A stretch of DNA of 64,000 nt, from contig NZ_CP118108.1 of NCBI RefSeq assembly GCF_028747985.1, forward strand, positions 5,306,001 to 5,370,000. The letters run 5' to 3'. The stretch is from Paenibacillus urinalis (GTDB lineage Bacteria > Bacillota > Bacilli > Paenibacillales > Paenibacillaceae). Made by a program: the position numbers and the translations under genes. The notes under the pieces were generated by a model. It saw nothing but the letters and a program-made list of their open reading frames with translations. It did no database searches and was not told the origin of the DNA. Positions 52,162-59,599 of the stretch are shown one piece after another (positions within the stretch are counted from its first letter, which is position 1; each line of letters starts with the position of its first letter).

Positions 52162-52208
52162 AAGCACACGTAAATCAAGGGTCCCCCCTTGCTTACGTGT
52201 GCTTTTTA
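52162..52208 (+). terminator. Strong terminator
   Basis: AAGCACACGTAA pairs perfectly with TTACGTGTGCTT, with an inner CAAGGG/CCCTTG stem, followed by TTTTT. It ends the uncharacterised gene. The remaining gap to the methyltransferase (52209-52395) must hold a separate promoter; no operator is obvious. Confidence 0.9.
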
Positions 52209-52395
52209 TATCTGTAAATGGAGGCAGAAACGGTTTCCACCTTTCAATACTGCTGCCATGTTTACTCCTGTATATTTGACAGCCATTAAAGCTCCGTTTT
52301 CATTAAACTAGTTTTATCGAGGACACGTTGCGGATCTATATATATTCAAGGCAAGAGCATTGTTTTGTGTTAAAATTATTGCGGGTGGTGAGTTG

Positions 52396-54045
52396 ATGTT
52401 ATTAAGAGAAAATGCTACAGCTGAAAAGCTACGGGGAGGATATTATACACCACCGGCTTTAGCTGATTTTATTACTAGATGGGGCTTTACCGATAATAAT
52501 GTTCGTCGAGTGTTGGAACCAAGTTGTGGTGATGGAGCCTTTGTTGAAAGTCTCCTAGCGGTTGAACAACCTTTCTCGTGTACTGCTATTGAAATTATTC
52601 ACGAAGAAATGCTTAAAGTGCAGAACATGACCACAAGAAATGATCATTTTACTGTGATGCACGAAGATTTCTATTCTTGGTACAGAGAGAATTTAAATGG
52701 CGAGAAGTATGATCTTATCGTCGGAAATCCCCCATATATAAGATATCAGTATTTATCTGAAGAGCAAAGAGAAGAGCAGTCTCGAATCTTAATATCTAAT
52801 GGAATGAGATCAAATAAGTTAATCAACGCTTGGGTTTCCTTTGTAGTAGCTTGTGTAAGTCTGCTAGATAGAAACGGTAAAATCGGCTTAGTTATACCGG
52901 CCGAACTCCTACAGGTTGCCTACTCAGAAGATTTAAGAAACTATTTAATGAGAAACTTGCAGCATATAACTATTGTTACGTTCCGTGAGTTAGTTTTCGA
53001 AGATATTGAACAAGAGGTTGTTTTATTATTAGGAGAGAAGGACGTTGAGCATGCGGAAGAACATCAGATAAGAATTCTCCAATTCAATAACATAATAGAT
53101 CTTGTTGAAAACTTCGAGACCAATACCGTCCCTTTCGTAGATATTGAATTTACAAATACGAAATGGACGAGATATTTCTTAAGCACAAATGACAATGTCT
53201 TAATAAATGAAATCAGGCAAAGTGCTAATTTTATTCAGTTTAATGAGATAGCGGAAGTAGATATTGGAATTACAACCGGCAATAATGACTTCTTTTGCGT
53301 TGACCGTGCCACTGCCGAAGATTACGGATTGATCAATATCTCCAGGCCCTTAATAGCTAGAAGTGTTAGTATGGACGGAATATATTTCAACGAACAAGTT
53401 TGGCAAGCAAATGTTGATAGGGGAGCAAAAGCATATTTGCTGGACTTCCCTACTATTGATTTTGAACAGTACCCCGAAGGGCAAAGACGTTACATTAGTG
53501 AAGGTGAGGAGCGCGGCGAAAACACTGGATATAAGTGTCGCATTCGGAACAGGTGGTACCAGGTCCCATCGATCTGGGCGCCGGATGCTTTCTTCTTGAG
53601 AAGGAACTACCTTTATCCAAAATTCGTTCTTAATGATTTTAATGCTGTAAGTACTGATACAATGCATAGAATAAAATTTGCCGATGGTATTGATAGTAAA
53701 AGGGCTATTTTAGCTTACTATAACAGTATAACGCTTGCCTTTACTGAAATTGAGGGCAGAAGTTATGGTGGTGGCGTACTAGAGATATTACCGGGTGAAG
53801 TCGAAAAGATATTTGTCCCCAACCTGTTCCAAGTTGAACTATTAACAGACGATTATGTTGAACAACTATTACATTTGATCGATGACCATGTAAAAAATAA
53901 CGATGACATACTCGGTATACTTCCGGAGATTGACAAGCGAATACTTGTTGAATTATTAAATATACCCGTAGAGACTGTCACCGCGTTCAGGGACATGTGG
54001 TTATTATTACGAAACAGACGGTTAGAACGGGGAAGAAAACGTTAG
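52396..54045 (+). CDS. N6-adenine DNA methyltransferase (gamma class)
   Basis: A 549-residue enzyme. Motif X GGYYTPP (residues 14-20), SAM-binding motif I VLEPSCGDGAF (39-49) and catalytic NPPY (about 110-113) occur in the X-I-IV order of gamma-class N6-adenine methyltransferases such as M.TaqI. Residues about 270-470 form a target-recognition region (DIGITTGNNDFF, then WAPDAFFLRRNYLYPKFVLND), as in M.PstI/Eco57I-like enzymes. It protects host DNA from the nuclease encoded next. The ATG at 52396 follows GGTGGTGAG. It has its own terminator and is not cotranscribed with the nuclease gene. Confidence 0.9.
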   Translation: MLLRENATAEKLRGGYYTPPALADFITRWGFTDNNVRRVLEPSCGDGAFVESLLAVEQPFSCTAIEIIHEEMLKVQNMTTRNDHFTVMHEDFYSWYRENLNGEKYDLIVGNPPYIRYQYLSEEQREEQSRILISNGMRSNKLINAWVSFVVACVSLLDRNGKIGLVIPAELLQVAYSEDLRNYLMRNLQHITIVTFRELVFEDIEQEVVLLLGEKDVEHAEEHQIRILQFNNIIDLVENFETNTVPFVDIEFTNTKWTRYFLSTNDNVLINEIRQSANFIQFNEIAEVDIGITTGNNDFFCVDRATAEDYGLINISRPLIARSVSMDGIYFNEQVWQANVDRGAKAYLLDFPTIDFEQYPEGQRRYISEGEERGENTGYKCRIRNRWYQVPSIWAPDAFFLRRNYLYPKFVLNDFNAVSTDTMHRIKFADGIDSKRAILAYYNSITLAFTEIEGRSYGGGVLEILPGEVEKIFVPNLFQVELLTDDYVEQLLHLIDDHVKNNDDILGILPEIDKRILVELLNIPVETVTAFRDMWLLLRNRRLERGRKR

Positions 54046-54074
54046 CAACCCCCAATATATTATTCAACCTATTC

Positions 54075-54110
54075 AAAAGAGTCCTTTCCTTAACGGGGAG
54101 GGCTCTTTTT
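54075..54110 (+). terminator. Terminator after the methyltransferase gene
   Basis: AAAAGAGTCC pairs with GGGCTCTTTT (one G-T pair), followed by more T. It isolates methyltransferase transcription from the nuclease gene. Confidence 0.87.
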
Positions 54111-54150
54111 TATGTACTTACCATTATACCTCTGCAGCTTAATTTAAAAA

Positions 54151-54293
54151 TTCTGTAGAATGTCCAATCGATATTTCTACAGTAAAACATGGATATTCAA
54201 CGATAAATAGCAATAAATCGCACTTTTCCCTCCAGGTTTAATAAATCCCGCTTGATAATTTCTGTAGAATATAATATGCTATACCTACAGAAA
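54151..54293 (+). promoter_or_regulatory. Array of CTGTAG/CTACAG repeats before the restriction gene
   Basis: Four half-sites in two inverted pairs: TTCTGTAGAA (54151-54160) with TTTCTACAG (54174-54182), and TTTCTGTAG (54259-54267) with CTACAGAAA (54285-54293, perfect 9-bp arms). A -10-like TATAAT at 54270-54275 lies inside the second pair, 41-46 nt before the start codon. A repressor or controller protein bound here would delay nuclease expression. No -35 is clear, consistent with activator dependence. Confidence 0.75.
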
Positions 54294-54315
54294 CCAAGTG
54301 GGGTGACATGCAATT

Positions 54316-55512
54316 ATGGCTAAGATGCAGTTTTTAATGCAAGGAATGAACGCTGAATTTAACCACAAGAAAGCAGTGGAGGATTTACTGTCGCTTGAAA
54401 ATGCCAATCAAATTATCCTTAGTACGGCCTTTCTAACCAGTGAAGGGGTTTATTTGCTTAGAGAGCCCCTGCAGGCTGCTAATGATAAAATAACAGCCTT
54501 TATTGGGGTGAGAAACGGTATAACATCCAAGCAAGGTTTTGAGAGCTTATTTGAACTAGGTGTGGAAACTTACGCTGTTGACACGGGAAGCAGCAGATTT
54601 ATTTTCCATCCCAAAGCATTCTTGTCAATGAACTCTAACAAGGCGGTTTCTATTGTTGGAAGTGCAAATTTAACTTATGGTGGTTTAGTAAATAACTTGG
54701 AGTCGAGTTCCGTCACAGAACTCGATCTGAAAAACAATTTTGATGACAATCAATATGTTCAAAGCTTCATTAACGTATTTGCTGAATTAAAAGCTAACTT
54801 CCCAGAGAATGTTATAAAAATCGGTAGCAAAGAAACTATCCAGCTGTTGTTTGACGAAGGAAAACTTATTGATGAATCGGAACCTAAAAAGATATCAAAT
54901 GTCGGCAGAAATAAAAAGGGTGAAGAAGTAACCCCTGTAATGCTGCTAAAACGCGAGAAGGTGTCTTTACCTGCCAAGGCAAGAAAAGCGGCTAATAATA
55001 TGGATCGTAAGCACCAATTAGAGCAAACGGAAATCTTAGATCCCGCTACTGTTGCAATCTTGGATAATAAAAGTATGGAACTTAGGGAGGTATGGATGAG
55101 TAAAGAATTAAGAGAAAGGGATTTGAATGTGCCTACCGGTACTACAACAAATGTTACCGGCTCCATGCTCTTAAAAAAGGGCCAGTATGATATAGACCAA
55201 CAGACTTACTTTCGTGAAGATGTCTTTAAACACCTCAACTGGAGTAATAGGCCAGGAAAGGACAGCCATTTTGAGTACGCAACAGCAAAGTTCCACTTCA
55301 TTATTGAGGGAATAAACTACGGTGAGTATAAATTGGAACTTAAGCACGACACAAGAACGGATACCAAAACGTACGAGCAACGGCAACCTATGACCCACCT
55401 CTTGTGGGGCAATGCCAAGAAACTTATTGCCAATCGCAATCTGTTAGAGAAGCACCTTACTCTGTTTCAGGTTCTTGGATCTGCAGATGAGTTTTTAATT
55501 GAAATTCAGTAG
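54316..55512 (+). CDS. PLD-fold type II restriction endonuclease
   Basis: A 398-residue protein. The N-terminal domain (about residues 1-180) has one phospholipase-D-type active site: H98-P-K100 followed by GSANLT with N118, but without the Asp seven residues after His, as in the metal-independent restriction enzyme BfiI and NgoFVII relatives. With one motif per chain it should work as a dimer. Residues about 230-398 form a separate domain (RKHQLEQTEILDPATVAIL, KFHFIIEGINYGEYKLEL), probably for sequence-specific DNA binding. It partners with the upstream methyltransferase. Its expression is separately controlled by the palindrome array. Confidence 0.83.
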   Translation: MAKMQFLMQGMNAEFNHKKAVEDLLSLENANQIILSTAFLTSEGVYLLREPLQAANDKITAFIGVRNGITSKQGFESLFELGVETYAVDTGSSRFIFHPKAFLSMNSNKAVSIVGSANLTYGGLVNNLESSSVTELDLKNNFDDNQYVQSFINVFAELKANFPENVIKIGSKETIQLLFDEGKLIDESEPKKISNVGRNKKGEEVTPVMLLKREKVSLPAKARKAANNMDRKHQLEQTEILDPATVAILDNKSMELREVWMSKELRERDLNVPTGTTTNVTGSMLLKKGQYDIDQQTYFREDVFKHLNWSNRPGKDSHFEYATAKFHFIIEGINYGEYKLELKHDTRTDTKTYEQRQPMTHLLWGNAKKLIANRNLLEKHLTLFQVLGSADEFLIEIQ

Positions 55513-55515
55513 GAG

Positions 55516-55558
55516 CAAACTAACCCCATGACGCTCAAGGCGTAATGGGGTTAGTTTG
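55516..55558. terminator. Very strong hairpin terminator
   Basis: Perfect 14-bp arms CAAACTAACCCCAT and ATGGGGTTAGTTTG with an inner ACGC/GCGT pair. It lies 4 nt after the restriction gene. Confidence 0.88.
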
Positions 55559-56101
55559 ACGAAAAGTTTTAAGGAGAAATTAAGTGAGTTTGGGTTGCAA
55601 TGAAAAATATAAAGCGCCTTAAAAGGCAGAATTTGAACAGAAATCCAAAATGGCGATGGGAACTGGATTATGTTAGTTTCAGCTCTAAATCATTCAATAA
55701 AGGTCAAAGAAAATCATCAACTATTACTCTTTAAACAGAAGGAAATACCTCTCCTGCATGATAAGGATATGCTGGTTTTTAACACTCAACGCGTGTAGAT
55801 ATTGTGAGGACAAATACTTCGTACCTACAGACCATGTGGGGACATTAACACCGTGTTCATGGAATCTTGATGTCTGAAATCTGGAAAATCAAACAGCAGA
55901 ATTTATATTTTATATGGGAGGATCTCTGGGTAGAGGGGCATCCTAATCTTTCATGGGCAGTATGATTTCCCGATCCGATTTTCCCGGTTCACGAGCTTGC
56001 AGAGTGCTATCTAATTTTCAAGCTCAGGATCCGTTCCTGACGCATGGAAAAGTGGAACAACCTGAATGGCCACATCAAGAACCTACATCGAACTTGGTGG
56101 A
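55559..56101. other. Gene-poor stretch
   Basis: About 540 bases without a convincing gene. An AAGGAG at 55571 precedes only a 12-codon frame, and a 44-codon frame at 55600 is too far from it. Neither looks real. The rest has no recognisable RNA or repeat and may be decayed sequence. Confidence 0.5.
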
Positions 56102-56312
56102 TTATGGGTCATTTCCATAGCTATTTTTTTCCCTAATCTGACCACTTTCGCGACGAATCACAACTTCTGATCGTTGGTTTCTGGCAATTTCAGTTGCTCG
56201 TGATATAGCTTCTGCCTGAGTGTTTGTTCGTACAGTTGCTCTTTCATTACCGGCTCCTTTTACTTGCTAACCACCATCATGATGTGGGGTCACATGTTGG
56301 TTACTTTTTCAT
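56102..56312 (-). pseudogene. DUF2188 gene inactivated by frameshift and stop
   Basis: On the minus strand, behind an intact GGAGGAATAGGAAG, the ATG at 56312 opens ATG AAA AAG TAA. Removing one A from the A-run restores SNQHVTPHHDGG, then a TAG (56267-56269) where the family has Trp, then QVKGAGNERATVRTNTQAEA and IRRESGQIREKNSYGNDP-stop. This is the complete DUF2188 sequence, ending in the typical SYGNDP. Two independent lesions make it a clear pseudogene. DUF2188 proteins are small and of unknown function, often near mobile elements. Confidence 0.82.
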
Positions 56313-56342
56313 CTTCCTATTCCTCCTTACTCTCTTTTCTTT

Positions 56343-56711
56343 TTAAAGTTCTATTGGACTCCCTTGATTTTTATTATTAAGAGTCCCCTTTTGAAGTCCC
56401 AACAGGCCTCTATCTCGGACCTGTTTTAGGCTCAGTCCATGGCGGGAAAGTTCTAAAATAAGCTGATCACCGGATAATGCATCATTTGTAATAAGAACAT
56501 CTATTGCCTTTTTAAGTACCGTTGGCTGCGGGACTGCAATAATATCATCCAAAGGCTCTTTCGTCCTCCAACCCCTCTTTGAAATCTGTCTCAGAAGATA
56601 TTGATACTGATTAGAGTTGATTACCTTCAATTGATGTGCTCGCATTACCATTGCAGCTATGGATACTTTCCATTTCTTTTTCAATTCAACGTAAAAGTCC
56701 AATATATGCAA
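56343..56711 (-). pseudogene. C-terminal fragment of an ImmA/IrrE-type metallopeptidase
   Basis: A 122-residue frame beginning TTG at 56711. ELKKKWKVSIAAMVMRAHQLKVI, then YLLRQISKRGWRTKEPLDD match the region C-terminal to the HExxH zinc site in XRE-ImmA/IrrE proteins. The N-terminal HTH and the HExxH motif are absent, and no remnant of them is visible upstream to 56911. It cannot be an active peptidase. Full-length ImmA proteins cleave phage-type repressors, so this may be debris of a mobile element's switch. Confidence 0.65.
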
Positions 56712-56911
56712 GATTAATATTTCCTAAACAGATAAGGCGATTGCGATAGAATCGTACATTATTTCACGTAACAAAATACGAACTTCTTTATTTCCTTAAC
56801 TTATACCTATCTCGTTCGTTACAATAGACCATATTAGTTCAAATATGAAATCGCCACAAAAACTACATCAATCATATATTATTACTATGAATATAATACA
56901 AGGAGGACTAC

Positions 56912-57334
56912 ATGGATAATAAATATAATCAATTGCTATCACTACTTGAAAAGACGTTTAACTCTGATGGCGACATCTACATCCTTGCAATCTCAGAAAT
57001 ACAAACCAAATATGTAGTTAGAGAGCGATCCGTACACCAAGTGCGGATCGCTCTTACTTTTCAGGAAGGTAACACAGTAAATCCTTATTATGACGGCACG
57101 GATCTATATGTAACAATGAGCGAGGACAAAATTCAATTCGCTCTCGAAGAAAAATGGGCTGACGGCCCTCCGGCTGTCGAGGGAAGCCCTATTGAGCTTG
57201 CGTTAGGATGGGTGTCGGAGCTGGCTGAACCATTTTATGTTTCGCCAGAAGCACTTGCAGCGGCCAAATCTCACAACCCGATCCATAACAGAGACTCCAG
57301 AAAAGAAGATGTTCAGGAGGGATCAGATACATGA
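56912..57334 (+). CDS. Unknown protein, first gene of a three-gene operon
   Basis: A 140-residue acidic protein, not recognised. It opens with a helix (YNQLLSLLEKTF) and then beta-rich sequence (DIYILAISEIQTKYVVRE, HQVRIALTFQEG, DLYVTMSEDKIQFALEEKW), with a polar tail. It has no signal peptide or membrane segment. AAGGAGG lies 6 nt upstream of the ATG. It overlaps the next gene by 4 bases (ATGA at 57331-57334), so the two are translationally coupled and probably interact. Confidence 0.7.
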   Translation: MDNKYNQLLSLLEKTFNSDGDIYILAISEIQTKYVVRERSVHQVRIALTFQEGNTVNPYYDGTDLYVTMSEDKIQFALEEKWADGPPAVEGSPIELALGWVSELAEPFYVSPEALAAAKSHNPIHNRDSRKEDVQEGSDT

Positions 57335-57747
57335 TTGATCTTACGTCGGACAAGGCAATTTTAAATCTGTACGCGAGCAAATCATTTCCCCACCCCTGCT
57401 TAGTATTTATCCAGAATTACATGCAACAAATATGTTTGGCACTTGAAGACGAACCCTTCCCACCTCCTGGTCAATGGTTCTTCCTATTGGAGACAACCGA
57501 CAAGTTAATCCCTGCTCATGATGACCAGATGATATTTTTATGTGCATTGGGTACGTTTTACCCCGAATTCATCGAACAACATACCTTTGACGATGGCAGT
57601 AGCCTCTTCAAAATCTACATCATGCTGGACAACGAGTGCAGCATGACGTTTTTTACGTTACAAGGCTTCCACTCCGAAGAGGCAGAGCATTGGCTAATTA
57701 CTAATTCGATTGGAACTTATCAACTCACAAAAAGGAGTAGTTTTTGA
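57331..57747 (+). CDS. Unknown protein, second gene of a three-gene operon
   Basis: A 138-residue acidic protein, not recognised. Features: PFPPPGQWFFLLET (about residues 42-55) followed by alternating hydrophobic strands (KLIPAHDDQMIFLCALGTF, LFKIYIMLDNECSMTFFTL), suggesting a compact alpha/beta fold in the cytoplasm. It is coupled by ATGA overlap upstream and TGAATG (stop then start, no gap) downstream. Size and acidity would suit an immunity or antitoxin-like partner, but that is speculation. Confidence 0.7.
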   Translation: MIDLTSDKAILNLYASKSFPHPCLVFIQNYMQQICLALEDEPFPPPGQWFFLLETTDKLIPAHDDQMIFLCALGTFYPEFIEQHTFDDGSSLFKIYIMLDNECSMTFFTLQGFHSEEAEHWLITNSIGTYQLTKRSSF

Positions 57748-58779
57748 ATGTCCCTACAACTCACTGATGCAAAAAGGAAGGCTCTCATTGCGCTTATTAA
57801 AAACCATCATGAGCAGCACTTAGCCCGTTTCCCCTTTGCCAAATATCCGATCGAACCGTTGGACGTCTGGAAGCGACAATTCAGTGATCCTGCAAACGTC
57901 GATTCGAATACACTGCGGTCTGCCCTTTCTTGGTCTTGCGGCAAATGGCAGCAGCAAAGTATTCTCTATTCTTATAAAAAGCTTCATTTGGCTGTTGTCA
58001 GTCACTGGAAGGGGTTTGTCGAGCAAATTGAACCGGAACCAATACGTATCATCAATTATTGGACAGATTTGCTTGGAAGTGGGGAACACGCATTCAATAC
58101 CGTTGCCTTTCTCGCCCATCTTCTATGTCCCGAGCAGGTAGAGCTTGCTGATTCCCGCCGGATCAAAGGCATGAACGATTTGTTCATGGAAGTAGAGCTA
58201 TCAGACGAATGCACAGATTTTGAGAAAATTTCTACTGCTGTGGATCAATATACCCAATTTTACCGGCTGCTCTTACCTAAGATGCAACCCATCCTCGGCG
58301 ATAAAACTCCCTTGAAGCTGAGCCGTTTTTTGTATGTCTATGGATATCGTGAAGTCCTTAAAACCAGCAGCCTTGAGCCTACCGTAAGTTCACTTGATTG
58401 GGAGAAAGTCGATAGTAGCCGGTTTAACATACATCTGATTTCGGAAAAAGCAAATGCAGATATTTTGTTTGCCTGCCTGTTACTTACATTAGAAACAAAG
58501 AAAGAAAACACTGATAAACTTACCGTACAAGACATAGTGGGCTTAATTCCTCTTGGTAGCGGCGGAATTTGTAATGCCGGTAGTTACAACTATGCTCTAA
58601 TCTCCATGTTCGGAAGGCAAAAAAACAGGGACTATTTCCACTTTGATGATCCTGGCATTGTCGATATATTTACGCAACAAGCCAACCAGTCTACCCGGGA
58701 CATGAGATTCTATGACAGCTATGCAGATCATATCGTCACCATCAATCCAAAATACATTAAAAATAATAATAAGCTGTGA
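57748..58779 (+). CDS. Unknown 343-residue protein, third gene of a three-gene operon
   Basis: Not recognised. A soluble protein with Trp/His-containing helices in the first half (NHHEQHLARFPFAKYPIEPLD, LRSALSWSCGKW, VVSHWKGFVEQIEPEPIRII) and a Gly-rich turn near residues 266-282 (GLIPLGSGGICNAGSYNYAL) followed by FHFDDPGIVDIF. The first-half pattern of DVWK...ALSWSCGKW resembles small uncharacterised Bacillus proteins of defence or growth-control loci only vaguely. AAAGGAG lies upstream of the ATG, inside the previous gene. No terminator is clear downstream. Confidence 0.7.
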   Translation: MSLQLTDAKRKALIALIKNHHEQHLARFPFAKYPIEPLDVWKRQFSDPANVDSNTLRSALSWSCGKWQQQSILYSYKKLHLAVVSHWKGFVEQIEPEPIRIINYWTDLLGSGEHAFNTVAFLAHLLCPEQVELADSRRIKGMNDLFMEVELSDECTDFEKISTAVDQYTQFYRLLLPKMQPILGDKTPLKLSRFLYVYGYREVLKTSSLEPTVSSLDWEKVDSSRFNIHLISEKANADILFACLLLTLETKKENTDKLTVQDIVGLIPLGSGGICNAGSYNYALISMFGRQKNRDYFHFDDPGIVDIFTQQANQSTRDMRFYDSYADHIVTINPKYIKNNNKL

Positions 58780-58916
58780 TTTTTAGTAATTAGTGAAAGT
58801 AGGTTAATTGACCCTGTTCGAACACGAGACAATTCAGTTTTCGATATTTACAAAGGTCTTTATCTGATACCAAAACCTCGGCGGTACTTAAAGCTAACTT
58901 CTCGATAATCAAAAAG

Positions 58917-58944
58917 GCTTGCGGTCTAATTTAGACTACAAGCC
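58917..58944 (-). terminator. Terminator after the XRE gene
   Basis: On the minus strand GGCTTG-TA-GTCTAA pairs with TTAGAC-CG-CAAGCC, followed by TTTTT. It ends the XRE transcript. The stretch 58780-58916 shows nothing else. Confidence 0.82.
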
Positions 58945-59010
58945 CTTCGCTTTCCTTTAGTATTCCGCCTCATTAATCTTTAAAAGAAATCTGTATGGTT
59001 GATATGCCGA

Positions 59011-59379
59011 TCAATACTTTTCCTTTTCCAATTCATTATAGGTACTGATCATATCTTTAGTAATTCTATGGACCAATTTAACTTCTGCCAGACTTCTCTC
59101 TTCTAAAAGAGATAGGTGCATGCTGAGTATATGATGCTTTTCAGTTACCCCTTCCACTTCATCAAGTTGTCCGAATTTTAAAGCTTCTATCGGCTCAACC
59201 TCGAGTGCCGAGGCTATCTTTTCTAATGTATTCAAAGATATGTTTCGTTCACCGCGTTCTACCCCACCGATATACGAAACCTGCAAATCTGCGGCTTCTG
59301 CTAATTTTGCCTGGGACATCCCACGTAACAAGCGCAGTTGTCTAATTCGTGCCCCGACAAGTTGCAAAAAAGCTGACAT
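59011..59379 (-). CDS. XRE-family regulator
   Basis: A 122-residue protein. The HTH (about residues 8-64) reads ARIRQLRLLRGMSQAKLAEAADLQVSYIGGVERGERNISLNTLEKIASAL. The tail of about 55 residues is helical and charged (HILSMHLSLLEERSLAEVKLVHRI). The HTH is like restriction-modification controller (C) proteins and phage-type repressors, but the gene is about 3.5 kb from the restriction gene and in opposite orientation. I chose the ATG at 59379 with AAGGGG at 8 nt; a GTG lies 9 nt upstream. Confidence 0.88.
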   Translation of the reverse strand: MSAFLQLVGARIRQLRLLRGMSQAKLAEAADLQVSYIGGVERGERNISLNTLEKIASALEVEPIEALKFGQLDEVEGVTEKHHILSMHLSLLEERSLAEVKLVHRITKDMISTYNELEKEKY

Positions 59380-59599
59380 TCCACCCACCCCTTATTAGTT
59401 AAGGGTAGGGAAATCAGCACTCACACAGAAAGATCATTAAACTATAAAATTCATTGATTAAAACACTTATTGTGCCTACAATGGGGATATATTACCTAAG
59501 TTAGTCCTTTGGTAGTATATCAGTCATATAAGGTCAAAGGTCTTCATGTGACCAAGACTACACTCAATTCGATCAAGAAAAATTTAGAAGAGGTGTACA

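Noticed and set aside
55600..55734. A 44-codon plus-strand frame after the restriction gene
   Set aside because: The only ribosome-site-like sequence is more than 20 nt upstream and serves another frame; no family is recognised.
59011..59379. XRE gene as the controller protein of the restriction-modification pair
   Set aside because: It lies about 3.5 kb away in opposite orientation with other operons in between, and its own upstream region lacks the CTGTAG repeats. It stays a candidate only.
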